This document shows, piece after piece, positions 42,897-52,460 of a stretch of DNA of 64,000 nt (the stretch's first letter is position 1; the number at the start of each line of letters is the position of its first letter). The position numbers were made by a program, and so were the translations under genes. The notes below the pieces were generated by a model that was not told where the DNA came from, made no database searches, and was given only the letters and a program-made list of their open reading frames with translations. Source of the DNA: Oscillospiraceae bacterium (GTDB lineage Bacteria > Bacillota > Clostridia > Oscillospirales > UBA929); NCBI GenBank assembly GCA_031265355.1, contig JAISCT010000017.1:27307-91306 (forward strand). Reading direction: 5' to 3'.

Positions 42897-44387
42897 TCAC
42901 GCAAGGAAAGCGCGCACGACCTGTTCCATCCCCGCCGCGTCCGTGACGCCGTCAAACCGGACCGGCTTGGTCCACAGGTCCGCGAGCGCCGGCGGCGGCG
43001 ACACCCCGCTGAGAGCGGCCAGCGCCTCCATCTGCGCCTCCTCCGGCCCGTCCGCCTGCACCCGGCCCAGGGCCGAGAGCACGGCGCCGCAGAACTTGAA
43101 GGGGCTGGCCGTCGAGGCGACCAGCACGGGCGTTTTGTCCCCGGTCTCGGCACGGAAATCCCCGGCCACGCGCAGCGCCACCGCGGTGTGCGGGTCGATC
43201 AGGCAGCCCCGACTCTCATACGCGGCGCGGATCTCCGTCCGCGTGCCGGCGTCGTCACAGCAGCCGGCGTAAAACCGCGCGGCAAAGCGCGCGCGCAACG
43301 TCTCCGGGAGCTCGTAAGCGCCCTCGCGGCCCAGGCGGTCCATACAGTCCCGCACCAGAGCGGCGTCTCCCTCCGAAAGCAGGTACAGCGCCCGCTCCAA
43401 ATTGCTCGAGACCAGGATGTCCATAGAGGGCGACAGCGTGTTGTAAAAGACACGGCGGCGGTCATAGCAGCCGTCGCGGATGAAGTCCGTCAGCACATTG
43501 TTGCGGTTGGACGCACAGAGCAGCCGCGCGACCGGCAGTCCCATCTCCCGGGCCATCAGCACCGAGAGGATGTTGCCGAAGTTGCCCGTCGGTACACAGA
43601 CGTGAATGGGCGCCCCCATCGCCACGGCGCCGCGCCGCACGAGGTCGCAGTAAGCGGAGAAATAATAGGCGGCCTGCGGCACCAAGCGCCCCAGGTTGAT
43701 CGAGTTGGCCGACGAAAAGAAGCAGCCCTTCTCGTCCAGCGCCGCCCGCAGCGCCGCGTCGGAGAACAGCGCCTTGACGCCGGTCTGCGCGTCGTCGAAG
43801 TTACCGCGCACGGCGCTCACGCAGACGCCCTCGCCCTCTTGCGTCACCATCTGCAGCTCCTGCACGCGGGAGACGCCATCTTTCGGGTAGAAGACCAGGA
43901 TCTGAATGCCTGGCAAGTCCCGAAAGCCCTCCAGCGCCGCCTTGCCGGTGTCGCCCGACGTGGCCGTGAGGATCAGCACCCGGCGCGTGTCGCCCGTCTT
44001 GGGCAGCGCCGCCCGGAGCAGGTGCGGCAGCATCTGCAGCGCCATGTCTTTGAAGGCGCAGGTGGGGCCGTGCCACAGCTCCAGCAGGTGTACGCCGTCG
44101 TCAAACGAACGCACCGGCGCGACCTCGGGAGCGTCGAATCGGCCGCTGTCATAGGCCTGCCGGGCAAATCCCACAAGCTCCGCCCCGGTGAAGTCCGTCA
44201 AAAAGAGCGCCATGACGCGCGCCGCGCGTTCGGCATAGGAAAGCGCGGTCAGCTCCGGCACAAAGTCCGGCGGCAGCGCCGGCAACCGCGCGGGCGTATA
44301 GAGCCCGCCGTCCGGCGCGAGACCCCGCACAATCGCCTCCGCCGACGATGCCTCCGCCACCTGACCTCTTGTACTCACATACCGCAT
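42897..44387 (-). CDS. thrC: Threonine synthase
   Basis: 496 residues from ATG 44387, overlapping the dipeptidase gene by 13 bp. It begins MRYVSTRGQ, has the PLP Lys in GPTCAFKDMALQ, the phosphate-binding TATSGDTGKAAL, and VPTGNFGNILSVLMAREMGLP. This is the long (fungal/proteobacterial-type) form. Converts O-phosphohomoserine to threonine; other threonine genes are not in the window. Confidence 0.96.
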   Translation of the reverse strand: MRYVSTRGQVAEASSAEAIVRGLAPDGGLYTPARLPALPPDFVPELTALSYAERAARVMALFLTDFTGAELVGFARQAYDSGRFDAPEVAPVRSFDDGVHLLELWHGPTCAFKDMALQMLPHLLRAALPKTGDTRRVLILTATSGDTGKAALEGFRDLPGIQILVFYPKDGVSRVQELQMVTQEGEGVCVSAVRGNFDDAQTGVKALFSDAALRAALDEKGCFFSSANSINLGRLVPQAAYYFSAYCDLVRRGAVAMGAPIHVCVPTGNFGNILSVLMAREMGLPVARLLCASNRNNVLTDFIRDGCYDRRRVFYNTLSPSMDILVSSNLERALYLLSEGDAALVRDCMDRLGREGAYELPETLRARFAARFYAGCCDDAGTRTEIRAAYESRGCLIDPHTAVALRVAGDFRAETGDKTPVLVASTASPFKFCGAVLSALGRVQADGPEEAQMEALAALSGVSPPPALADLWTKPVRFDGVTDAAGMEQVVRAFLA

Positions 44388-45286
44388 ATTCGTTCCACAA
44401 CCCCTGCCATATTGTGATAAAAGATATCCAGCACCGTGTTTTCCGGATAATTCTTTCGGAGCAGCCACTCATACAGGCCGTCCAGCTCTCCGATGCCCCG
44501 CACGCCCGCCGGTAGCTGCGCGCAGCCGTCGAAATCGCAGCCGAGACCGATATGCCGCACCCCGCCCAGGGCGGCGAAGTGCTCGATGTGAGCCCCCACA
44601 TCCTCCCAGGTGGCCGTCTCTCCCGCCGTCAGAAACACGGCGTATAAATTGATCCCCGCCAGGCCGCCGGCCGAGACGAGCGCCGCAAACTGCCGGTCCG
44701 TCAGGTTCCGCGGGTGGTCGCAGACCGCGCGGGCATTCGAGTGGCTGGCTACAAACGGGGCGCCCTCCATCGTCTCGACCACATCCCAAAAACTCCTGTC
44801 GGAGAGATGGGAGACGTCGACGATCATCGGCAGGCTGCGCGCCAGGCGCAGGAAGGAGACACCGCGCGGCGTCAGCCCACCGCCCGCGCCGCCCACACCG
44901 CCGGCCAAGACGTTATCGCGGTTCCAAGTAAGACCCACCATACGCGCACCCTGTTCCCAGGCTGCGCGCAGCCGCGCCTCGTCGCAGCCCACTACCTCCG
45001 CGCCCTCCAGCGAGAGAAACGCGGCCAGTCTGCCCTCCATGCCCGCTCGGCGGGCCTCTCCGGCCGTGCGGCACAGCGTGACCCAGTCGGTGTGCGCCGC
45101 GAACAGACTGCTGGCCAACGGGCTCAGAACATCAAAATCGAAACCGTACACCGCAAAAAACTGCGCCGCCGGACGGTACGCCGCCGCCCGGCGCAGGTCG
45201 AAATGTCCGTCGTTTTCAAGCAAATCGCCGCCTTGCCTGTGCAGGCGGGAGAGCGTATCGGCGTGGGCGTCGAAGACAGGCCGCAT
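44375..45286 (-). CDS. Membrane dipeptidase family (M19) peptidase
   Basis: 303 residues from ATG 45286 after AGAGAGGTG. Renal-dipeptidase fold: metal HxD in FDAHADTL (His8, Asp10), the bridging Glu in LSLEGAEVV, His in DVSHLSDRSF and SHSNARAV, and HIGLGCDFDG. No signal peptide, so it is cytoplasmic despite the family name. Hydrolyses small dipeptides by family. Confidence 0.93.
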   Translation of the reverse strand: MRPVFDAHADTLSRLHRQGGDLLENDGHFDLRRAAAYRPAAQFFAVYGFDFDVLSPLASSLFAAHTDWVTLCRTAGEARRAGMEGRLAAFLSLEGAEVVGCDEARLRAAWEQGARMVGLTWNRDNVLAGGVGGAGGGLTPRGVSFLRLARSLPMIVDVSHLSDRSFWDVVETMEGAPFVASHSNARAVCDHPRNLTDRQFAALVSAGGLAGINLYAVFLTAGETATWEDVGAHIEHFAALGGVRHIGLGCDFDGCAQLPAGVRGIGELDGLYEWLLRKNYPENTVLDIFYHNMAGVVERICGM

Positions 45287-45331
45287 CGTACACCTCTCTC
45301 TGTGAGGGGCTGCCAAAACAGTCCCTCAGTT

Positions 45332-45405
45332 AGTACCTTATTGCCGCGGAGCGGCCATAAAAAACAAGAATTTGGGTTATGGGTTGCAGGTGCAACCCAC
45401 GTTAG
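45332..45405 (+). repeat. Twin-hairpin dispersed repeat, copy 3
   Basis: Diverged copy. Hairpin A is reduced to GCCGC-GGA-GCGGC; the spacer AAAACAAGAATTTGGGTTA is kept; hairpin B keeps 9 of 10 pairs (ATGGGTTGCA-GG-TGCAACCCAC). It lies between yraN (3' side) and the dipeptidase start. Confidence 0.92.
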
Positions 45406-45416
45406 ATTATGGTTGT

Positions 45417-45773
45417 TCAGAAGGCATTTACGATGTGATGTATGCGCGGGGCCTTGTCCGATAGACCCAAAATGACCTCGATGACATCGAACCGGGCGGG
45501 CCGCCGGTCGCCGCCGTGACCGGCCAGCCACAACGAGGCGGCGGTCCGCATATGCGCCCGCTTCCGGGCCGTGACCGCCGCGCCGGGCGGCGCAAACGCA
45601 GCCGACGCGCGGCACTTGACCTCCACAAACACGACGACGGCGCCCTGCGCGGCCACAATGTCGATCTCCCCCGCGCGGACGCGGAAATTGCGCGCGAGGA
45701 TCTCGTAACCCTTGGCTTTCAGATGCTCCTCCGCAATCCGTTCCCCCGCGCGGCCCCGCGCGGCCGGGTTCAC
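45417..45773 (-). CDS. UPF0102 family protein YraN
   Basis: 118 residues, GTG start overlapping the rnhB stop as GTGA. Restriction-endonuclease-like fold with ARNFRVRAGEIDIVA and VFVEVKCR (D...ExK motif). Function unknown; associated with DNA metabolism by fold. Last gene of rplS-lepB-rbgA-rnhB-yraN. Confidence 0.92.
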   Translation of the reverse strand: MNPAARGRAGERIAEEHLKAKGYEILARNFRVRAGEIDIVAAQGAVVVFVEVKCRASAAFAPPGAAVTARKRAHMRTAASLWLAGHGGDRRPARFDVIEVILGLSDKAPRIHHIVNAF

Positions 45774-46384
45774 AGACCGCCTCCGGCGGCTCGGAACCGA
45801 CGCAGAAAGTGCGCCCGGTGGACCGGCGTGGGCCCCAGCGCGCGTAGCACCTCATAATGCATCTTGGTGGGGTACCCGCGGTGGCGCTCAAAGCCGTAGG
45901 CCGGGTACAACCGGGCCAATTCGTCCATGCGGCGGTCCCGCGTCACTTTGGCGAGGATCGAGGCCGCCGCCACGCAGGCGCTCCTGTTGTCCCCTCCCAC
46001 CAGACAGCGCACAGGCGCGGAAAAATCGCGGGCGACATTGCCGTCGACGAGCGTCAGATCGGGCCGCACGGACAGCGCGGCCACCGCGCGGCGCATGGCC
46101 AGTTGGGACGCGCCCAAGATGTTGTATGTTTCGATCTCAGCCACCGACGCCTCGGCCACCGCCCAACACAGCGCCTCCCGGACGATGCGGTCAAACAGCG
46201 CCTCCCGGCGGCGTGGGGAGAGTGTCTTTGAGTCTCGCACCCCTTCTATGGGGGCGGAGAGCACGACGGCGGCGGCCATCACCGGCCCGGCCAGCGGGCC
46301 ACGGCCCGCCTCGTCCACGCCGCAGAGCACCCGGGGTCCCCCGGCGCGGACCGTCTCGTCAAACACCCACAGCGCATCGCTCAT
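45770..46384 (-). CDS. rnhB: Ribonuclease HII
   Basis: 204 residues. Catalytic [14 protein letters not shown] (DE pair), [10 protein letters not shown], and LVDGN with the later Asp in [12 protein letters not shown]. Removes ribonucleotides and RNA from RNA/DNA hybrids. Overlaps rbgA by 4 bp. Confidence 0.97.
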   Translation of the reverse strand: MSDALWVFDETVRAGGPRVLCGVDEAGRGPLAGPVMAAAVVLSAPIEGVRDSKTLSPRRREALFDRIVREALCWAVAEASVAEIETYNILGASQLAMRRAVAALSVRPDLTLVDGNVARDFSAPVRCLVGGDNRSACVAAASILAKVTRDRRMDELARLYPAYGFERHRGYPTKMHYEVLRALGPTPVHRAHFLRRFRAAGGGL

Positions 46385-47238
46385 ATCGCCGCCTCCGGCT
46401 CTTCCAGCGTGAAACGGCCCAGCCGGCCGCCCCGGTATTCGTCCAGCAGCGTGCGGGCCATCCGCTCTGTGTCGGGCACGCCGCCGGACACCAAAAAACC
46501 GCGGCGGCGCGCCGCCGACTCCAGAAGCGCAAATCCGTCCGGTTCCGACCCCGGCGCCAACTGATAGCGGGCCGCAAGGGCCTCCGGATAACGGCGGCCA
46601 AGCAGCTCCATCAGGCGCGCCGCCAGCGTCTCCACATCCAAAATGTCGTCCCGGATGGCGCCAGTGTACGCCAGCAGCAACCCGGTCCGTTCATCCTCAA
46701 ACTTGGGCCACAGCACCCCGGGGGTATCGAGCAGCTCCAGACCCTGTGCCAACCGGTACCACTGCTTGCCCCGGGTCACGCCCGGACGGTCCTCCGCCAC
46801 GGCGGCGCGGCGGCCGACCAGGCGGTTGATGAGCGAGGATTTGCCCACATTGGGAATGCCGACGATCATCAGGCGCAGTGAACGACCCACCTGCCCACGC
46901 GCCCGGTTGACCTCGATCTTCTCCCGCAGCAAAGTCCGTACAGCCGGCAAAAAGCGGTCGACCCCGGCGCCGCTGCGACAGTCCGTCTCCACCGAGAGGA
47001 ACCCTCGCGCCCTATAATACTCGGCCCAGCGCGCGCAGGCCGCCGCATCGGCCTGATCGGCGCGGTTGAGGACGAGCAGGCACGGCTTGCCGCCGGAGAG
47101 CGCGGGCAGTTCCGGGTTGCGGCTGGTCAGTGGGATCCGGGCGTCCGCCACCTCGCACACCGCGTCCACCAATCGGCAATGTTCCGCAATGAGCCGGCGC
47201 GTCTTGGCCATGTGGCCAGGAAACCACTGCACATGCAC
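46381..47238 (-). CDS. rbgA: Ribosome biogenesis GTPase RbgA (YlqF)
   Basis: 285 residues, circularly permuted GTPase: G4 (NRAD) precedes G1 ([12 protein letters not shown]) and G3 (DTPGVLWP). It opens [17 protein letters not shown], the family signature. Needed for 50S maturation by family. Gene order between lepB and rnhB is conserved in Firmicutes. Confidence 0.97.
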   Translation of the reverse strand: MHVQWFPGHMAKTRRLIAEHCRLVDAVCEVADARIPLTSRNPELPALSGGKPCLLVLNRADQADAAACARWAEYYRARGFLSVETDCRSGAGVDRFLPAVRTLLREKIEVNRARGQVGRSLRLMIVGIPNVGKSSLINRLVGRRAAVAEDRPGVTRGKQWYRLAQGLELLDTPGVLWPKFEDERTGLLLAYTGAIRDDILDVETLAARLMELLGRRYPEALAARYQLAPGSEPDGFALLESAARRRGFLVSGGVPDTERMARTLLDEYRGGRLGRFTLEEPEAAI

Positions 47239-47239
47239 G

Positions 47240-47956
47240 TCAGGAGACCAGCCCGAAATCCTGCAGCGGCCAGACGCGCAGCAGCACCCGGCCCAAAATG
47301 TAACGGGTGTCGACCATCCCTACTTGAGAGGTGCGGCTGTCGGCGCTCTTGTTGCGGTTGTCTCCCATCACGAAGACATGCCCCTTTGGGACGGTTTGCG
47401 GAAAGACGACGTCGCTCCGGTGAGCCGTTGGCTCCAAGATGTAGGGTTCGTCCAGCAATGTGCCGTCCACAAACACCTGATGGGTCTCGAAGTTGATGTC
47501 CACAGTCTCACCGCCCACGGCGATGACACGCTTCACGAGGGGCTGGTCCGCCCCTTGGTTCCCTTGCAGCATCTCATGGATGCCTTTTTTGGTAAAGACG
47601 ATGATGTCTCCGCGCTTGGGCGCGTAAAACAGTTTGGAAATGATCAGCTTCTGATCCGCAAACAGCGTTTCTTCCATAGAGCTGCCATCCACGCCGATCA
47701 CGCGGGCCACAAAGGAGAAGAGCAGCCCCACGATGATGATGGACGTGACCAGTGCGTGCGCCCAATCGTAAAGCTCACGCACGAAGTCGAAGGGTTCGTC
47801 CGCCTTCTCCGGCTGTGCCGGTCCGTCCGCCGGCGGCGGCGGAGGCGTCTCCTCCAGCATGGTGCGCAGTTCGTCGAGCGCCCCACCGGTCTCTGAGTTT
47901 TCCCCAGCCGGCGCCCCCGCGTCCCCCGGGGGGACAAAATCGAATTCCCGGTCCAT
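47240..47956 (-). CDS. lepB: Signal peptidase I
   Basis: 238 residues from ATG 47956 after AAGGAGGG. A long acidic, Pro-rich cytoplasmic N-terminus (1-60, with a PPPPPP run) precedes one membrane helix (68-86). The catalytic Ser93 is in [11 protein letters not shown] and Lys142 in [11 protein letters not shown]; box E is [11 protein letters not shown]. Cleaves signal peptides of exported proteins such as the large enzymes in this window. Confidence 0.95.
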   Translation of the reverse strand: MDREFDFVPPGDAGAPAGENSETGGALDELRTMLEETPPPPPADGPAQPEKADEPFDFVRELYDWAHALVTSIIIVGLLFSFVARVIGVDGSSMEETLFADQKLIISKLFYAPKRGDIIVFTKKGIHEMLQGNQGADQPLVKRVIAVGGETVDINFETHQVFVDGTLLDEPYILEPTAHRSDVVFPQTVPKGHVFVMGDNRNKSADSRTSQVGMVDTRYILGRVLLRVWPLQDFGLVS

Positions 47957-48041
47957 AAAACCCTCCTTGGCAGCCCTCACGGGCCTGTCTGACGCGCGTA
48001 CATCGGAACGGCGTTTTGCCGCCTGCAGAGGCGCTTGTTTG

Positions 48042-48047
48042 ATTATA
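48042..48047 (-). promoter_or_regulatory. Possible -10 element for lepB operon
   Basis: TATAAT on the minus strand between the rplS terminator and lepB. No good -35 hexamer is seen 17 bp upstream. Confidence 0.4.
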
Positions 48048-48110
48048 CATCATCCTCAGAAAAAGAAAAAGAAATATTTTACGCTTTTGGGCCGCGGCGC
48101 ACTCCTTTAC

Positions 48111-48142
48111 AAAAATGAGGGAGACGGCCGTCTCCCTCATTT
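48111..48142 (-). terminator. Terminator after rplS (30-bp perfect palindrome)
   Basis: A 30-bp self-complementary run (48113-48142, centre GGCC) in which AATGAGGGAGACG pairs with CGTCTCCCTCATT, followed on the minus strand by more U. It lies 25 bp after the rplS stop. Confidence 0.8.
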
Positions 48143-48167
48143 GGGTTCATTCGGGTGCCCGATGTCG

Positions 48168-48509
48168 TCAGATGTCTTCTTTCACCTTGGCCCGCTTGCC
48201 CACACGTCCGCGCAGGTAATAGAGCTTCGCGCGGCGCACCTTGCCGCGGCGCACAGGCACAAACTGGGCGATGTGCGGGGAATGGATGGGGAACACCTTC
48301 TCCACGCCCACGCCGTACGACAGACGCCGCACAGTGACGGTCTCGTGGATACCGCCATGCTTTTTGGCAATGATGGTGCCCTCGAAAATCTGAATCCTCT
48401 CCCGGTTGCCCTCCTTGATCTTGATGTGTACCCGGACGGTGTCGCCGATGTTCAGCGGAGGCAAATCGGTTTTGAGCTGCGGCTGCGTCAGCGCTTGGAT
48501 CAGATCCAC
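48168..48509 (-). CDS. rplS: 50S ribosomal protein L19
   Basis: 113 residues from GTG 48509 after AGGAGGAG. It starts (M)[33 protein letters not shown], with [15 protein letters not shown] and [19 protein letters not shown]. The open frame up to 48623 is leader. The leader of about 95 nt between promoter and start may hold an L19-type autoregulatory RNA, which I could not confirm. Confidence 0.97.
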   Translation of the reverse strand: MDLIQALTQPQLKTDLPPLNIGDTVRVHIKIKEGNRERIQIFEGTIIAKKHGGIHETVTVRRLSYGVGVEKVFPIHSPHIAQFVPVRRGKVRRAKLYYLRGRVGKRAKVKEDI

Positions 48510-48613
48510 AGGAAACTCCTCCTTATCATCTGGAGCATTCGTACCGCATCGAAGCAAAAGGGATGCTGTTGGCATACCCGGCGGCATAGGACTGCCCATA
48601 ATCACGCTAGGAT

Positions 48614-48642
48614 AGTATACCATAAAAATCTCGGCTTGACAA
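48614..48642 (-). promoter_or_regulatory. Promoter of rplS
   Basis: TTGTCA (48637-48642) and TATACT (48614-48619) on the minus strand with 17-bp spacing. It is divergent from the tRNA-Leu promoter. Confidence 0.85.
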
Positions 48643-48672
48643 GAGCGATTTTGAAAAATTTAAAAGGGTGTC

Positions 48673-48701
48673 TTGACAAACGCGCGGGATTGCTATATAC
48701 T
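48673..48701 (+). promoter_or_regulatory. Promoter of tRNA-Leu
   Basis: TTGACA (48673-48678) and TATACT (48696-48701), 17-bp spacing, 12 bp before the mature tRNA. Confidence 0.88.
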
Positions 48702-48713
48702 CAAATACGATAT

Positions 48714-48801
48714 GCGCGAGTGGTGGAATTGGCAGACTCGCTAGATTCAGGTTCTAGTGTGCAATACGCACGTGCGGGTTCAAGTCCCGCCTCGCGCACC
48801 A
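48714..48801 (+). tRNA. tRNA-Leu (CAG)
   Basis: 88 nt with encoded CCA. Acceptor GCGCGAG / CTCGCGC, anticodon stem-loop CTAGA-TTCAGGT-TCTAG (CAG), class II variable arm, and GGTTCAAGTCC T-arm. Confidence 0.97.
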
Positions 48802-48839
48802 TGTTTAGACCACAGGTTTGAGACAATCTCAGACTGCGA

Positions 48840-48865
48840 AATACCCCTGAAATAGGGGTATTTTT
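48840..48865 (+). terminator. Terminator of tRNA-Leu
   Basis: AATACCCCT-GAAAT-AGGGGTATT followed by TTT. It stands between the tRNA and the next gene. Confidence 0.85.
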
Positions 48866-48887
48866 GTAAGCGGAAAACGGAGGACCT

Positions 48888-50120
48888 ATGCGTAAACGAA
48901 CACTTTTAATAATAGCGGTTGTCGCCGCGCTTGCCGGCCTTTCGGTCTGGCTGCTGACCAGAGGCTCCGGGCTGCCGGAGAACCTTACGACCGAGGTTTG
49001 GCGCTTTTCGGACAATACTGTTAACACATGGTTTGTCGAGGGACAGCCGGATGAAGAGCGTGAATTCAATATGGACAACACAACCCTGCACTTCGGGAAG
49101 ACCGCCGGGGGCAAGGATATTGTGTCGCTGCTGCGCCTGCCGCTTAAAGCGACATGGCTGGCAGATGAGGTGTATGAGGCGCGGCTGTTCCTCAAGCTTG
49201 CGGAAGGTGAAGCGCCCGCGTCCGTTTCCGTATCTCTGGCAATGAAAAGCTGGAACAACTTTGAGATGGGCACAGATGAGCTCCGCGCGCTCATAGACGG
49301 GAGAAATACCAAAACAGGTAACGTGAAAGCGGAAGCTGATGGCTGGATTAGCATCCCTGTGACGGAATATGTAAAAATCTGGATGAATGGCGATATGCAA
49401 AACAACGGGCTGGCGATTTTCGGTGCTGATGATAAAGGGGAATTTGTCGTTGTTTCCGGTTATGTCGAAAACGAGGATGATTACCCGTACTTTGAGGTCA
49501 GCGGCGCGGTGGGACAGAGGGAGTCCAGTCGCGGAAATTTTGGCTATACAGAAATGCCAACGCCAGGCATGGCGGAGGACGATGCCGGTAACTGCCTGTC
49601 CTATGCTTTAAGGGATAATGATATGATTCTGATTGACGACTTGGGCGTTAATGTCGATGAAATGAACCGAATCTATATGGCGCTCGGCGAGGACGGCATA
49701 GCGGATTATATCGCAGGGCGCGTTGAAAGCTATATGGATACACACAAGGAAGGGCTGAGTATTTCCAACTTTCGCAGGCTTGACGATTTTAATTCGGAAA
49801 TTGACGGTAAAACGGAGTATAGGATTGCTCTGCGCGTAGGTGTGGATGCCATAGATGGAGTTGCGGACTTTCACGATGATGGTGCGTTTGATTACCATTT
49901 CCGAGTACAGACAAGTGATGGGCGCTGGGCGCAGAAATACCCGCTGGATGTTTCAGAAATTATCCCATACGGCGGCGCTGACGTTTCTCCGGTCAAATAC
50001 GACTGGGATGCCGCACTTCAATGGCTCCCCAAGTTCCAGAATTTCTATTCGAGCAAGGTGATATACTTCGCCGTTACCAAGGATGTGAATGAGTTCACGC
50101 GGCATAAGTCCGCCGTTTGA
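48888..50120 (+). CDS. Membrane-anchored protein: DNRLRE-like domain plus Cys/His hydrolase-like domain
   Basis: 410 residues; ATG 48888 after GGAGG. A single N-terminal helix (6-24) is an anchor or signal. Residues about 35-200 look like a DNRLRE/CBM-type beta-sandwich (TTLHFGKTAGGKDIVSLLRL and EYVKIWMNGDMQNNGLAIFG). Residues about 225-405 contain GNCLSYALRDN (Cys236) and FDYHFRVQTSDGRWAQKYP (His337), a pattern I associate with secreted Cys/His hydrolase-like domains that read D-Y-H-W-Y-R-Q-N...G-x-W-S-H-K. The enzymatic role is inference. It is convergent with the giant GH97 gene; both are lower in GC than the core. Confidence 0.6.
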   Translation: MRKRTLLIIAVVAALAGLSVWLLTRGSGLPENLTTEVWRFSDNTVNTWFVEGQPDEEREFNMDNTTLHFGKTAGGKDIVSLLRLPLKATWLADEVYEARLFLKLAEGEAPASVSVSLAMKSWNNFEMGTDELRALIDGRNTKTGNVKAEADGWISIPVTEYVKIWMNGDMQNNGLAIFGADDKGEFVVVSGYVENEDDYPYFEVSGAVGQRESSRGNFGYTEMPTPGMAEDDAGNCLSYALRDNDMILIDDLGVNVDEMNRIYMALGEDGIADYIAGRVESYMDTHKEGLSISNFRRLDDFNSEIDGKTEYRIALRVGVDAIDGVADFHDDGAFDYHFRVQTSDGRWAQKYPLDVSEIIPYGGADVSPVKYDWDAALQWLPKFQNFYSSKVIYFAVTKDVNEFTRHKSAV

Positions 50121-50183
50121 CAATAAGGAACACAGTCGGATTTGTGCTTTCCGGCTCCAATGCACCCGCGGCCGGAGGGCGGA

Positions 50184-50220
50184 GTCAGACCGCCGCCACT
50201 TCAAGTGGCGGCGGTCTGAC
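50184..50220. terminator. Bidirectional terminator-like palindrome
   Basis: GTCAGACCGCCGCCACTT (50184-50201) and its exact complement (50203-50220) share one central base. It lies between the convergent genes ending at 50120 and 50240. The U-runs on either side are short. Confidence 0.7.
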
Positions 50221-50239
50221 TTTGACAGCGACCATTGCT

Positions 50240-52460
50240 TTATCCCCTACTCGCGTACCAGTTCAAATACGCGTCCGCAATTGCCCGACACCCCGCCGTA
50301 CCCGGATGATAATCCCCGCCGGGGCCCATATATTCTGGGATGATCAGGTGTTCGTCCGGCGCGGGGCGGGAAAGGACGCCCGCAATGTCGAATACATAAT
50401 CTACATTGTCCGGCTTAGACCGAACGAAGCCGTTTACTGACCGCCACTTATCGCCGCTTTCGCCGGTAAACTGCCATGTGGGGACAGTGAACAGCGTTAC
50501 AATGGCTTTGGGGTTGGCCGTCCTTATTGAAGAAACCATCTTCTTGATATCGTCGATGATGTCCTCGGCGCTTCGGTTTACACCGATGTCGTTTACGCCG
50601 AGGCACAGCGTGATCTCGTCGGCGGACTTGACTTTGGACAGCCACGCGCCGCAAGTGGAGCCGTCATAGGCGCGGGCCCAACCGAGGCCGTTATTCCAGA
50701 CGGCTATGTCCTTTGTGGTGTCGCTCGCGGCGAAAGCCCTCATAATGTTGGCAACCCAGTATTCGTCCAGACCGTCAGACGTTCCGACGCCCTGGGTTAT
50801 GGAATCGCCGATAAAAGCCATGCGTTTAGAAATGTTTTTCTTCACGGCGAACAGATTCGGCGCAGCGCACGCCCTGCCGCTGTATGCGAAGCCGGAAACC
50901 GACTGCTGCGACGCGTAGTCGCCGTCGCGGTAATAGCTGTAGGTTATCGACTCTTCGCCTCGGGGCACTAAATCATTTGCGCTCGCTCTGGTAATTGACC
51001 AGATAAAACAAAGGTAGTGGCCTTCGGGAAGATCAAACTCCACATCGTCCGTCCAGAACTGCTCGCCGGAGGCGACTTTTTTTGTCGTCGCGCCACCATA
51101 TGTTATCTGTTTCAGCGTTCCGGCAACGAAGGTTCCGTCCGGGTTTGCGCCGCCGTCGGCGATATAGGCCGCGTCAACAGTCCAATAGCCGCCAAGGCGG
51201 TTGGCCTCGGACAGCGGATAGCCGCTGCGGGTCGTGTCCTGAATGTTCGAAAACCAAAAACGCCATGTCTGCGGCCCGAAATCCTTTGTCGGCTTCACGT
51301 ATACCTTGTACGTCCGCGTGAGATGGCCGCCGAAATCCTCCAGCACGTTATTGCCCGTGCTGTTGGGCACGGCGGAGCCATATGCCGCCCATACGCCGAG
51401 GTCGGCCTCTTGCGGCGCGGCCACGGGGATATTGTCGATATCCCACATAAACTGTTTCACTGTCGGGCTGTCAATGCCCGCAACGTCGAAATCGGCGTAG
51501 AGCACGCCTTCGCCGCCGGCGCCGACGATTGCATCGGAAGTCAGCCTACTGGCGACCAATCTTCCGCTGCCGTCGTATACCGCGAATATGGCTGTCGGCG
51601 TGTAGTCAACATCCATACTGTTCGTCACGCTTACCGAAACCCGCGTTTTTCCGTCCGACGCCTTGCCGAAAGAAATCGGGGAGACGTAGGCGCGGGGATT
51701 CGCGACGGTAATTACCGCCGCCGCCGATCTTTCGTCGCTCACGGCGGTTATGACGGCTGCGCCGAGCGCCTTGGCCGTAACGACACCACTTGCGTCAACC
51801 GCCACGACGGATTCGTCGGAAGAACTCCACATTACGACCTCGTCATGCGAAGCCGTAATCCTGTATTCCAATCCTTTGTACATATCGACGGCATAATCGC
51901 TTATCCCGAAGTCAACATACTCAACGATCGGATTCCAGCGCAAATTGTCCTGAACACCGTTACCGGCCATATTTACGACGAAATGCAGTCTATCCCCCGC
52001 TTCCACGCGCAGGCCCATCGGCTTAAATATGACGCCGCCGACGTCCGTCTCGGAGATAGAAACGTACTTCTTCCAGTCGTATCCTTTGGGCCAGATTGTC
52101 ACGTTGTTTTTGTCAACCTTCAAGTTTACACCACCGCTGACCGAGTGTTTATCAAACACAATCGGGCCGCTTGCGGAAATCCTGATGAATCCGGCCTTCG
52201 GAGCCACAAATGTTACGGCTGTATCCCAGTTGTTGGTCGTGGCGGGATGCAACGCGCCCGCGCCCACGTAGCCCATGCCCCACGAGCCGGTGTTGCCATC
52301 CTGCCGCCATGTGGCGGAGAGACTGCCGTTCGGATCCGCCGGAGCAAGCACGGGCAGTGGCTGGTAATTATCCCCGCCGTGGGTAACATACTGATATTTC
52401 CAGATTGGACCGTCGCTGGTTCTGACAGAGAAATCGTCGGCCATGTCGTAATAATCCTTT
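50240..52460 (-). repeat. Duplicated module B within the giant gene
   Basis: Repeat-domain copy 4, a Big_2-like domain, two beta domains and SGNH 2, in the same order as module A. Shared landmarks: WKYQYVTH, ADGGANPDG, LPEGHYLCF, FIGDSITQGVGT and PKAI.TLFT.P. Confidence 0.9.

Noticed and set aside
48701..49405. 234-codon minus-strand frame running through tRNA-Leu
   Set aside because: It covers the whole tRNA in antisense and overlaps the better-supported gene at 48888; an artefact of the tRNA sequence.
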